From the NCBI RefSeq assembly GCF_000429465.1, contig NZ_AUBX01000015.1, forward strand, positions 62,001 to 126,000: 64,000 nucleotides of DNA. Reading direction: 5' to 3'. Within the stretch, counting starts at the first letter, position 1. The number at the start of each line of letters is the position of its first letter. Of the stretch, positions 8,090-16,601 are shown in pieces. Under the pieces are notes generated by a model. That model ran no database searches, had not been told where the DNA came from, and saw only the letters and a program-made list of their open reading frames with translations. Source of the stretch: Algoriphagus vanfongensis DSM 17529 (GTDB taxonomy: Bacteria > Bacteroidota > Bacteroidia > Cytophagales > Cyclobacteriaceae). The translations under genes were made by a program, and so were the position numbers.

Positions 8090-8828
8090 ATGCTTCTGCT
8101 AGAAATTCTTCTAAGTCCTTCAAACTGATTCTACCCTCATAGAAGGCCCGTCCAAATACCGCAGCTTTTAATCCAGCTTCTTTCATTTTTCTAAAATCAT
8201 CTATCCCCCTGACTCCTCCGCTGCCTGCGAGATGAATAGACGGGAATTTTTCCATGATCTGTCGATACAGCTCAATATTTGGCCCTTCCATGACGCCATC
8301 TCGACTGATATCGGAGCATTTGACATACTTGAGTCCTCTATCATGAAAAAACTCAATGTGATCAAAAAGATCAATACTGGTTTTTTTCAACCATCCCCGG
8401 ATTTTGATTTTGTAATCGGCAGGATTGGTATCGGCAGCGAGATTTATTTTTTCACGGCCATAGGAAAGGAGAAATTGTGAAAATCGCTCTGGATAATTGG
8501 CTGCTGCGGAAGAAATAGTGACGGTCTTGGCTCCAAACTCAAAGCTTTTGATGACATCACCATCTGTCGTGATGCCACCGGTATAATCCACCTTCAGATC
8601 GGTATAGCCCGCAATCGCCTCTAGAATGTGATAATTTTTGGGTTCGCCTCGACGGGCTCCATCCAAATCCACTAAATGCAAGCGTTGGATACCGATAGAT
8701 TCAAATTGCTGGGCAATTTCCAGTGGATTATTGGAAATCACTTCTTCGGTAGAAAAATCACCTCTTTGGAGCCGGACACATTTTCCGTTGATCAACCAAA
8801 TGGAAGGAATGATTTCAAACGTCATCAT
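8088..8828 (-). CDS. HisA-family TIM barrel, catalytic Asp replaced by Trp
   Basis: 246 aa. Overall a HisA (phosphoribosylformimino-AICAR-P isomerase) homologue: IIPSIWLINGKCVRLQRGD at the N-terminus, HLVDLDGARRG, KCSDISRDGVMEGPN and the phosphate loop AGSGGVRG are all recognisable. In functional HisA the first strand reads IPAID, and its Asp (residue 7/8) is an essential acid/base; here the position is Trp11, encoded TGG. The second catalytic Asp (Asp133 in NLAADT) is kept, but the GGIR loop has become GGIT. No other his gene is nearby. It is therefore either a repurposed paralogue or an isomerase with altered chemistry, and annotation as plain hisA would be unsafe. Confidence 0.85.
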   Translation of the reverse strand: MMTFEIIPSIWLINGKCVRLQRGDFSTEEVISNNPLEIAQQFESIGIQRLHLVDLDGARRGEPKNYHILEAIAGYTDLKVDYTGGITTDGDVIKSFEFGAKTVTISSAAANYPERFSQFLLSYGREKINLAADTNPADYKIKIRGWLKKTSIDLFDHIEFFHDRGLKYVKCSDISRDGVMEGPNIELYRQIMEKFPSIHLAGSGGVRGIDDFRKMKEAGLKAAVFGRAFYEGRISLKDLEEFLAEA

Positions 8829-8965
8829 ATTTTTAGGTTTATTGGACTGAGATCTGCGTATTGCATCCCTAAGATAATACTGTAGTCAGGTTTCCACTAT
8901 ATCGAAAAATTAATTCTTTTGAATATTTTTTAGATACCCGTGGTCAAACCCATTCCTTGATCACC

Positions 8966-10003
8966 TTAAAAAATCAATTTTGCCACCTTCCCATCCGGTC
9001 CAGATGCCCACATACTCCCTCCACTGTGGCTCAGCTCAACAGCCCGGAATGTCTCCTGAGAAAATGACTCCCAACTAAGACCTCCATCTTTTGAAAAGTC
9101 TGTTCCGGTCGTCCCCACAGCAATAATCCATTGAAATCTAGGGAAATATTGCACACCTGAACGATAGCCCAAAGGCGGTGAAGTAGGTTCTACCCATTGC
9201 TGGTGAGTGAGTGAAAACAAACCAAAATTCCCCTCTACCAAGTCTGGCTGAGTATAATCCCCGCCGACCATGATCAACTCTCCTTTTCCATCTGAGGTCA
9301 TACTAAAAATCCCTTGAGAAGATTCCCCCTGATTCATAGGGCTTTTAGTTTTTAGCCAAGTACTTCCACGGTCACTTGAGATGTAAAGATTGGACTCGCT
9401 ACCACCGCTACCCAGAAAAAGCTCATCTCCTACCGCCAGTAGATTTGAGGCACTCGCTGCAAATGCAGCCTCTCCTGAGATTGGATCAGGAAGGGTTTTG
9501 AGTGCAGTCCAAGTAGTTCCTTGGTCGATAGTCTGCAGCAGCATCCACTTGCCATCCACCGGATCGCCGATCACATAGCCCCGATCCTCATCAGCAAATG
9601 TAATCCCGTCCAAAAATGCTTCTTCTACCTCTTGATGCTTGAGCAACCAAGTCTTACCCCCATCTTCGGTCTTGTAAATGACCGATGGCTGGCCTGCAGA
9701 CACCACCACAGCAGTCTCCGCATCAAAGGCATGGATAGATCTGAAATCTACCGTATCCAAGCCAGCCACAATTCCGTGAGTCCAAGTCTTGCCTCCATCC
9801 ACAGTCCTTAGCCAAGTACCTTCGGAGCCACTCGCCCAAGCAATATCTTTGGTGACAGCAGAAAGCCCTCTCAAAGAGCTTTTCACGGGAGTTTCAAAAA
9901 TTTCCCAACCCGATGGTTTATCGGGAATACTTTCCTCTTCTGAATTTTGGCAGGAAAAAAGCGCTAACCCGAAGGAAAGCGCTAATAAATACTTCTTGAT
10001 CAT
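8966..10003 (-). CDS. Ycf48/BNR-like beta-propeller lipoprotein
   Basis: 345 aa from the ATG at 10003; an ATG 21 nt further upstream would overlap the previous gene and precede the signal peptide. The N-terminus MIKKYLLALSFGLALFSC is a lipoprotein signal with the lipobox Cys followed by QNSEEE. The rest is a repeated photosystem II assembly factor Ycf48-type propeller, with blades marked by RTVDGGKTW, KTEDGGKTW, QTIDQGTTW, SSDRGSTW and FSKDGGLSW. It has no catalytic signature. Last gene of the seven-gene susC operon; a binding or scaffold role at the outer membrane is inferred. Confidence 0.82.
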   Translation of the reverse strand: MIKKYLLALSFGLALFSCQNSEEESIPDKPSGWEIFETPVKSSLRGLSAVTKDIAWASGSEGTWLRTVDGGKTWTHGIVAGLDTVDFRSIHAFDAETAVVVSAGQPSVIYKTEDGGKTWLLKHQEVEEAFLDGITFADEDRGYVIGDPVDGKWMLLQTIDQGTTWTALKTLPDPISGEAAFAASASNLLAVGDELFLGSGGSESNLYISSDRGSTWLKTKSPMNQGESSQGIFSMTSDGKGELIMVGGDYTQPDLVEGNFGLFSLTHQQWVEPTSPPLGYRSGVQYFPRFQWIIAVGTTGTDFSKDGGLSWESFSQETFRAVELSHSGGSMWASGPDGKVAKLIF

Positions 10004-10013
10004 GCGATATAAA

Positions 10014-10928
10014 TTAAGGAACATCCACCGCTCTGTAGGCCTGGATCAGGGCTTCTTCCCCCTCCTTGCCAGGTTGGGCATTGCCGTGCTCCATTCCACA
10101 GATACCTTGGAAGCCTTTTTCATGGATAAATTTAAAGACATTACCATAATGAATTTCGCCTGTTCCTGGTTCCTTTCTGCCTGGATTATCTCCGATTTGG
10201 ATATAAGCAATCTCATCCCAGGTCTTTTGCATAGTGGCAATGAGATTTCCTTCATTGCGCTGCATGTGATACGCATCGTATAGGATCTTACAAGCCGGAC
10301 TATCCACAGCTTTGCAAATCATATAGGATTGATCAGCATGTCTTAGGAAAAGGTCCGGATTGTCACTCAATGGCTCCATCACCATCACCAATCCATGCGG
10401 CTCGAAGATTTCAGAAGCTCGCTTATAAGCCTCGATGATATTGGCTGTCTGGACACCCATGGGAAGGTTTCTCTCAAAATAACCAGGAACTACAGTCATC
10501 CAAGTGGCATTGACACGCTTGGCCACCTCCACAGATTTTTTACAGGTAGCCAAGAATGTATCCATGAATTCTTGCTTTCCAGTAGTCAGAGATACTTTCC
10601 AGTTGTCTCCACCATCAATGACAAAAACTCCCATTCTCATCCCGAGCTCCTCCATAGTTTTGGCAATCAGAGTCTGATCTTCGACTGATCTGCCAAGCAT
10701 TCCATTGTCTTCCAACGAACGGAAACCTTGATCTGCCATGAATCTCAACTCATCTTCAAGACCTCCCGGAGCTGAATTGCGAAACATCCCGAAATGTGGA
10801 GCGAAGTCCATTTTGAAAACTGGAGCTTTCTTTTGTTCCATTCCAAAAGCAGGCATAGCCATAGCACCTGTCATACCCATCAAGGTACTTCCTAATCCTA
10901 CTTTTTTGATAAATCCTCTTCTTTCCAT
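10014..10928 (-). CDS. Tat-exported hydroxypyruvate isomerase-like TIM barrel
   Basis: 304 aa. The N-terminus MERRGFIKKVGLGSTLMG is a twin-arginine signal (RRGFIKK), so the protein is exported folded. The remainder is a xylose-isomerase-like TIM barrel closest in motif to hydroxypyruvate isomerase: metal ligands in MEPLSDNPDLF and YDAYHMQRNEGN, then IQIGDNPGRKEPGTGEI, the hallmark of the Hyi branch. Starts 3 nt after the oxidoreductase gene. In Bacteroidota such isomerases work with Gfo/Idh/MocA enzymes on oxidised (keto) sugars; that is the likely role here, in the periplasm, but the substrate is unknown. Confidence 0.87.
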   Translation of the reverse strand: MERRGFIKKVGLGSTLMGMTGAMAMPAFGMEQKKAPVFKMDFAPHFGMFRNSAPGGLEDELRFMADQGFRSLEDNGMLGRSVEDQTLIAKTMEELGMRMGVFVIDGGDNWKVSLTTGKQEFMDTFLATCKKSVEVAKRVNATWMTVVPGYFERNLPMGVQTANIIEAYKRASEIFEPHGLVMVMEPLSDNPDLFLRHADQSYMICKAVDSPACKILYDAYHMQRNEGNLIATMQKTWDEIAYIQIGDNPGRKEPGTGEIHYGNVFKFIHEKGFQGICGMEHGNAQPGKEGEEALIQAYRAVDVP

Positions 10929-10931
10929 GGC

Positions 10932-12245
10932 TTAGATCACTTTAGTTTTTCCAGGAACCGCATGTGGATAATACCCATCTTCACCCGGCAAAACTTTTGG
11001 ATTAGCATCCCAAGCCAAAGTCTCTGGCATCAGGTCTATGGAACCATTGAGTGCTTCATCCCACGTCAAAGGCTTACCGGAATACGTAGCATAACGTCCC
11101 ATAATGGCAGTCATGGTACTTTTAGCGGCATTTTCAGCATCCGCATATTTATAATCCCCATTGAAAAGAGCCTCCCAAAGCAAATCATGCTCTACTTGAT
11201 AGGGATTAGGCTGATTTTTTCTGTCATGCTCATAGAGCACATTTCCTTTCCAATCTTTCAGAGTACCGTGATTTCCAGCACTTAGGTAAGCTGTGCCTTT
11301 AGTACCTTGGAAGCTTTCGTCTACTCTATTTTGAGCGCCAGGAAAATGCCTGCACTCACTGTGGATCACAGAGCCATCCGCATAAGTATATGTCAATACA
11401 TGATGGTCAAAGATTTCACCATTTTCTTTACCAGTTCTCACCAATCGACCTCCGGTACCTTCCGCTTTCACAGGGTAGCCTTTCTTCACCCAATTGGCAA
11501 TGTCGATGTTGTGGACGTGCTGCTCATTGATATGATCACCACACAGCCAGTTGAAATAATACCAGTTTCTCATTTGGTATTCCATTTCAGTTTGGCCAGG
11601 TTGTCTTTCTCTTACCCAGACACCCCCGTCATTCCAATATACCTGTCCATTGATGATATCACCGATTTCACCATCATGGATTCTTTTGATAGTTTCGACG
11701 TAGTTAGCTTGATAATGTCTCTGAAGACCCACTACCACGTTCAATTTTTTGGCTTTTGCCTCTTCAGCAGCCTTTAGGACTTTACGGATACCCGCAGCAT
11801 CTACTGCTACCGGCTTTTCCATGAATACTTGCTTTCCTTGCTTGACAGCTTCTTCGAAGTGCATGGGGCGGAATCCTGGAGGTGTGGCCAATATCACCAC
11901 ATCCGCTTCGGCAATAGCTTGCTTGTAGGCATCAAAACCGACAAACTTTTTATCTTCTGAAACAGTGACTACATCTTTGCCATACTTCTCGATCAGAGGC
12001 TTGTATGCCCCATCCAAACGATCTCTAAAGGCATCAGCCATAGCGACCAGCTTGATGTTATGACCAGTATTTAAAGCTTGAAAAGCGGCTCCGGTACCAC
12101 GACCGCCGCACCCGATTAGGGCAAGCTTAAGCTCAGTGACAGGTGCTGCATAAGCACCGGGAAGAACAAATGAGGAGGCTAGCAATCCGCCTGTGGCTAG
12201 AGCAGAGGTTTTGATGAAATCTCTACGTGAGTTTTCTAATTTCAT
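10932..12245 (-). CDS. Tat-exported Gfo/Idh/MocA-family oxidoreductase
   Basis: 437 aa. Twin-arginine signal SRRDFIKTSALATGGLLASS at the N-terminus, then a Rossmann domain starting LALIGCGGRGTGAAFQA and the family motif FMEKPVAVDAAG, whose Lys is the usual catalytic residue. The C-terminal domain carries NWYYFNWLCGDHINEQHVHN, seen in the long periplasmic glucose-fructose-oxidoreductase-like members. Such enzymes keep NAD(P) tightly bound and oxidise or epimerise sugars. It sits between the SUMF1-like gene (19 nt) and the isomerase-like gene (3 nt), so the two Tat enzymes are co-expressed. Confidence 0.92.
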   Translation of the reverse strand: MKLENSRRDFIKTSALATGGLLASSFVLPGAYAAPVTELKLALIGCGGRGTGAAFQALNTGHNIKLVAMADAFRDRLDGAYKPLIEKYGKDVVTVSEDKKFVGFDAYKQAIAEADVVILATPPGFRPMHFEEAVKQGKQVFMEKPVAVDAAGIRKVLKAAEEAKAKKLNVVVGLQRHYQANYVETIKRIHDGEIGDIINGQVYWNDGGVWVRERQPGQTEMEYQMRNWYYFNWLCGDHINEQHVHNIDIANWVKKGYPVKAEGTGGRLVRTGKENGEIFDHHVLTYTYADGSVIHSECRHFPGAQNRVDESFQGTKGTAYLSAGNHGTLKDWKGNVLYEHDRKNQPNPYQVEHDLLWEALFNGDYKYADAENAAKSTMTAIMGRYATYSGKPLTWDEALNGSIDLMPETLAWDANPKVLPGEDGYYPHAVPGKTKVI

Positions 12246-12264
12246 AATATGGTTGTTTTGAGGT

Positions 12265-13218
12265 TTAATAATCTGTGATAGGGGCTGCGGTGTAGTAGGC
12301 TTTGATTTCTTCTTCGCTAGGTGGAGTCAAAGGTCTAACTAGTCGCATGCCTAAAAATGGAGCTTCGGGAAACCACCATTGACTTTTCGGGATCTGCGGA
12401 TCGATTCGCTTCCAATCAGCACTGGAGACAAACCGTTTGGAAGAAGTGATTTCCGCAGATGGCGTATCATAGCTTCCCCCTCTTACCACTCTCGGATATA
12501 GTTCACTTGAGGGGTTTAAGGGATTTTCTTCTGCTGAAGCCGCATAGAACTCAGGATCATACTGATCAGCAGTCCATTCGAGCACATTGCCATAGATGTC
12601 ATACAGTCCCCATGGGTTTGGCTTTTTGGTGCCTACCGGATGAGTCAATTCCTCCGAATTTTCCTTGGTCCAAGCGTATTCGTCCATTAGAGACGCATCA
12701 GTGCCAAAGAAAAAAGGTGTATCTGTTCCGGCTTTGGCGGCATATTCCCATTCAGCCTCTGTAGGCAATCTGTAGAATATCCCGGTTTTCAAATATAACC
12801 AGTGACAATATTGGACGGCTCCATATTGCGTCATCCCGATCGCTGGCTTGCCTTCTTTACCCATTCCAAAAGTCATATCCAAATAAGGAATACTTGGCCT
12901 GGTCAAACCATCCACAATATCCCCGATAGGCCCTTCGGAAATCGCCAATTCGTAGTTTTTGTCCAAAAACATCTCAAAAGCATCCCAGGTTACTTCATGA
13001 GTTCCCATCCAAAAGGGATCAATTTTGACGGAATGAGTAGGCTTTTCATCTGAATCTCCATTATCAGAACCCATCATAAAAGTGCCTCCCGGAATAGGAG
13101 CCATATCAAATGTGACTTGAGAGCCCGGTATTTTCTGGGAATAAGGCTCAAATACCGAGTCTTCTGAATCTGAGCCGAAAAGCCAGAAAAAGGAAATAAG
13201 GGTAATCTTTTTAAGCAT
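12265..13218 (-). CDS. SUMF1/FGE-like protein lacking catalytic cysteines
   Basis: 317 aa from the ATG at 13218, 16 nt after the VCBS gene stop; the longer frame from 13269 overlaps that gene. A short hydrophobic N-terminus (MLKKITLISFFWLFG) suggests export. The body is a formylglycine-generating-enzyme fold: MAPIPGGTFMMGSDNGD, THEVTWDAFEMFLD, YRLPTEAEWEYAAKAG, NPWGLYDIYGNVLEWTAD and VVRGGSYDTPSAEITSSKR. Active FGE has two cysteines just after RGGS; none is present here, so it cannot be a sulfatase-activating oxidase of that type. A binding or structural role in the operon's envelope complex is more likely. Confidence 0.88.
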   Translation of the reverse strand: MLKKITLISFFWLFGSDSEDSVFEPYSQKIPGSQVTFDMAPIPGGTFMMGSDNGDSDEKPTHSVKIDPFWMGTHEVTWDAFEMFLDKNYELAISEGPIGDIVDGLTRPSIPYLDMTFGMGKEGKPAIGMTQYGAVQYCHWLYLKTGIFYRLPTEAEWEYAAKAGTDTPFFFGTDASLMDEYAWTKENSEELTHPVGTKKPNPWGLYDIYGNVLEWTADQYDPEFYAASAEENPLNPSSELYPRVVRGGSYDTPSAEITSSKRFVSSADWKRIDPQIPKSQWWFPEAPFLGMRLVRPLTPPSEEEIKAYYTAAPITDY

Positions 13219-13234
13219 CGAAATAAGAAATAAA

Positions 13235-16200
13235 CTAGTGATAGATATGGATACCTTGCCCTTTGACAAGGAATAATAGTTTCTGATCTAGTGGCAAAAT
13301 AGACCGGATCTCGCCAGTCACACTTAAGCCAGACTCAGCAGCAGAAAGCGGGTCAAAATTGCCCTGACCATCTCCCAGTAAAACCAGTCCTTTGCCGGCA
13401 TCATACTTGCCAAGACTTAGCTTTCCAAATCCCAAGTTTCCACCCAGAATCATATCCAGATTTCCGTCTTGATTGACATCTGCTGCCAAAGAACTATATA
13501 CCGGAAAAATCTGGGCTTGCATAGGAAGATTCTTTTTGCGGTAAATACCTGATGCGTCCTGCACCAAATAGACTGTTTCCAGTTCGTTGATCTGGATAGA
13601 AGAGGCTCCGGACTTTTCTGCCGGAGTGAACAGCTTGTCAAACGTCGTCTGGGAATACACCTTGAAATCCAAGTATTTCTTCTTTTGAATCGGGATTTGA
13701 GCTATCAGTTCATTCCGGCTTGCAAGAGGATATTTTTCATCCCCGATATAATATCCAAATATCGGATCGATGGTACCATTGCTGTCAAAGTCTTTGTAAA
13801 GCAATTCCATCGGTTGCTCAAAGCTGGCATTGAGCTGTGTATTGAGCCCAAGATTGCCTATTACTAATTCTGTCTTGCCATCGCCATCCCAGTCACTTGC
13901 CTCCACGGAATTCCATAAGCCCACCAATGGGCGGTCAAAAAATTGGGAAGTTTGGTTCCTCATTTCACCTGACTCCATTCCCAAAACAGTTACTGGAGTG
14001 GCTTCACCTACCAAGACTACTTGTTGCTTTCCGCTGCCATTGAGATCCATCACAATCATATCTGTGATCATACCCAGATCTGCCATCCAGCTTTGATTGA
14101 TTCCACTGAGGGAAAAGCTACCAGTCCCATCATTTTCCCAAAGTTGGATTCCTTTGGAACTTGGGTACTGATCTGGCACTTGGCGAAAAGCAAGTAGTAC
14201 ATCCTGATCTCCGTCCTGATCCCAATCCCACTGGCCAACTGCCGAGATAGGAAAATCAAAATACGGAAAGGCTTCTACCTGCTCTCTAAATGTTCCTTTT
14301 CCGTCATTCAAATACAATTTGGCAGTCCAAGCTTTCGAAGTAGGATAAAAATCATACAAGCCACCAGTCACTACCAATAAGTCCAAATTTCCATCTCCAT
14401 TCGCATCCATACTCACCACATCTACCTCTCCCTGAAAAGAAGTGGATTCAAAGGCGGATGAATTTGGGTTACCAAAAGCTCCACTCGAAGTCTGGAAGTA
14501 TACCGCACCTGCCGCTCCTGCTTCTCCTCCCACGAAAATATCCTCCCTACCGTCCTGGTTGAAATCACCAGTGACCATGGCTTTGCCTTGCCCTGACACC
14601 GGATGCAGCATCAAAGGCTGACGCTTGTAATCATTGGTGATTTTCCCTTGCTTCACTGGCAAAACCTGTGATTGTTGGAGCAGGGTCTCCCCGGTTATGG
14701 ACTTAACATATGCCGATTCTCCCATCTCTGGCTTGAGTTCCAGCGTCTGGTTTGCGTCGATGGATTTGACGATCTTCTTAGGCCCTCCGATCCAGGAAAT
14801 CTCTAAAGAATCCACCTTAGTGCTCGCTCCCAAGCCTACCAGAAGAGTAGGGCTGACAGAGGACTGGTAGCCGCGATAGGGATTTTGTTCGAGGTATTGA
14901 ACCGCTCCATCGGTGTACACTTTCAAACTAGTGCCAATGGCAAAAGAATTTTTTCCCTCTCCGAGAAGACGGATTTTCAGGTAATTTTTACTTTCCCTTT
15001 CATTGCTTTTATTTTCGTAGACCCCTGCTGGAGCATTGACATTGTTGATCACCAAATCAAGGTCTCCATCTTGGTCCAAATCTGCGTAGGCTGCCCCATG
15101 ACTGTTGGATGCATGATCAAATCCCCAGTTTTTTACTTCATTTTCAAACTGAAGATTCCCAAGGTTCTTATAGACATAATTATTCAATTCTGTAGAAGGC
15201 ATGGATTTTACCAGATTCAGGAGATCTTCCCGCTTTAGTTTTCCTCCAGAAGTTCGTACATAGTTATCCATGTAGTTCAAAAAATCCTGATTGTTGTAGT
15301 CCCTCATGTAACCATTGGTGACGAAGAGGTCTTTCAGTCCATCATTGTCAAGATCTGCGAAAAGTGCCGACCAGCTCCAGTCGGTATTCGAAATACCCGA
15401 AAACTGTCCAACTTCAGAAAAAGTCCCTGTTCCATCATTGACATGGAGCATATTACGCATGTATTGGTGATGCCAGCCTCTGTCGACATTGAGCTGAAAC
15501 AACTCGAAATTGTCCGGAGCCAGCAGTAACTTTTGCCTTTCATTGTCCTCCGGAAGCATGTCCAAGGTGAAAATATCCACCAGCCCGTCATTGTTTACAT
15601 CGACCAGATCGTTGCCCATGGAGAAATTGGAAATATGCCCCAATCGCTCTCCGATTTCATCTTTGAATCGGCCATTTTTCTGATTGATGTAAAGGAAATC
15701 CGGAATCGAATAATCATTGCCTATGTAAATATCCGGCCAGCCATCCTGATTGACATCTGCCGTAGAAACCCCAAGCCCATAAGAAAACATGGAACTGGAA
15801 ATACCAGCCTTTTCGGTGATTTCGACAAATTTTCCGTTTTGATTTTCAAAAAGTTGGGAACCCGCCTCATGCCTTTCCTGCATCAATTTTTGGGTAACCA
15901 TGACATTTTGATTTTGGATGGATTTGGTATTATGATTCAGAAGAAACATATCCAGATCTCCATCCAGATCAAAGTCAAAAAAACTGGCAGAGGTACTCGG
16001 TGCAGGAGAATCTAGGCCATATTCAGCCCCTTTTTCTGCGAAAACAGGGATTCCATCCTCTCCCGCGCCTTGATTAATAAAAAGTTGATTTCGCCTTTTT
16101 TCTGGAGGCAAAGCTCCAGAGCGACATAGATAAATATCCAGCAAACCATCACCATTGACGTCTGCCATGACAGCCCCGGTATTCCACGGTCCTTCTGGCC

Positions 16201-16549
16201 CAGCTACTTGAGCTTGAGCTGTAATATCTTTGAATTTGAAATTGCCCTCATTGAGGTACAGTTTATTGCCACTGACATTGGCAGAAAAATAAATGTCATC
16301 CAAGCCATCCTGATTGATATCGCCGATGGCCACTCCACCTCCATTATAAAGATACTCATACATCAGGACATTGAGATTGAGAGATTCTTCCAAGGAATTT
16401 TGAAATGAAATCCCAGAACTGGATGGATCTATCTGGTGAAAAAGTGTGGATTCTGAAGTTGAACTGGATTTGTCAATTTCCTGATCGGATGAGCATGCAA
16501 AAAAGAGGGGAAGGGTAATTGAGGTTATTAGGGGTAGTACTCGTTTCAT
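13235..16549 (-). CDS. VCBS/FG-GAP repeat lipoprotein with ASPIC/UnbV domain
   Basis: 1104 aa. Lipoprotein signal MKRVLPLITSITLPLFFAC. Two propeller regions made of calcium-binding repeats of the type DxNxDGxxD, for example GDINQDGLDDIYF, ADVNGDGLLDIYL, ADVNQDGWPDIYI, ADLDNDGLKDLFV, ADLDQDGDLDLVI and, in the second half, DANGDGNLDLLVV and ADVNQDGNLDMIL. Between them lies an ASPIC/UnbV (CRTAC1-like) domain with NPYRGYQSSVSPTLLVGLG. This architecture commonly accompanies SusC/SusD pairs in Bacteroidota and is thought to be a surface binding protein, but its ligand is not known. Gap of 52 nt after susD, holding a perfect palindrome. Confidence 0.9.
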   Translation of the reverse strand: MKRVLPLITSITLPLFFACSSDQEIDKSSSTSESTLFHQIDPSSSGISFQNSLEESLNLNVLMYEYLYNGGGVAIGDINQDGLDDIYFSANVSGNKLYLNEGNFKFKDITAQAQVAGPEGPWNTGAVMADVNGDGLLDIYLCRSGALPPEKRRNQLFINQGAGEDGIPVFAEKGAEYGLDSPAPSTSASFFDFDLDGDLDMFLLNHNTKSIQNQNVMVTQKLMQERHEAGSQLFENQNGKFVEITEKAGISSSMFSYGLGVSTADVNQDGWPDIYIGNDYSIPDFLYINQKNGRFKDEIGERLGHISNFSMGNDLVDVNNDGLVDIFTLDMLPEDNERQKLLLAPDNFELFQLNVDRGWHHQYMRNMLHVNDGTGTFSEVGQFSGISNTDWSWSALFADLDNDGLKDLFVTNGYMRDYNNQDFLNYMDNYVRTSGGKLKREDLLNLVKSMPSTELNNYVYKNLGNLQFENEVKNWGFDHASNSHGAAYADLDQDGDLDLVINNVNAPAGVYENKSNERESKNYLKIRLLGEGKNSFAIGTSLKVYTDGAVQYLEQNPYRGYQSSVSPTLLVGLGASTKVDSLEISWIGGPKKIVKSIDANQTLELKPEMGESAYVKSITGETLLQQSQVLPVKQGKITNDYKRQPLMLHPVSGQGKAMVTGDFNQDGREDIFVGGEAGAAGAVYFQTSSGAFGNPNSSAFESTSFQGEVDVVSMDANGDGNLDLLVVTGGLYDFYPTSKAWTAKLYLNDGKGTFREQVEAFPYFDFPISAVGQWDWDQDGDQDVLLAFRQVPDQYPSSKGIQLWENDGTGSFSLSGINQSWMADLGMITDMIVMDLNGSGKQQVVLVGEATPVTVLGMESGEMRNQTSQFFDRPLVGLWNSVEASDWDGDGKTELVIGNLGLNTQLNASFEQPMELLYKDFDSNGTIDPIFGYYIGDEKYPLASRNELIAQIPIQKKKYLDFKVYSQTTFDKLFTPAEKSGASSIQINELETVYLVQDASGIYRKKNLPMQAQIFPVYSSLAADVNQDGNLDMILGGNLGFGKLSLGKYDAGKGLVLLGDGQGNFDPLSAAESGLSVTGEIRSILPLDQKLLFLVKGQGIHIYH

Positions 16550-16561
16550 AGTCGTAATAAA

Positions 16562-16589
16562 TCCGGGCCATCTTTAAAGATGGCCCGGA
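16562..16589 (-). terminator. 28-nt perfect palindrome between susD and the VCBS gene
   Basis: The sequence is self-complementary over its whole 28 nt (arms TCCGGGCCATCTTT / AAAGATGGCCCGGA). As RNA it forms a GC-rich hairpin just 12 nt after the susD stop, with only a weak U-run (ATTTATT) after it. It may act as a partial terminator or a 3' stabiliser that keeps susCD mRNA more abundant than the downstream genes, or as a protein binding site. Confidence 0.6.
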
Positions 16590-16601
16590 AAATTAAGAAA
16601 C

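Noticed and set aside
12265-13218. Formylglycine-generating enzyme for sulfatases
   Set aside because: No cysteine follows the RGGS motif and there is no sulfatase gene in the window.
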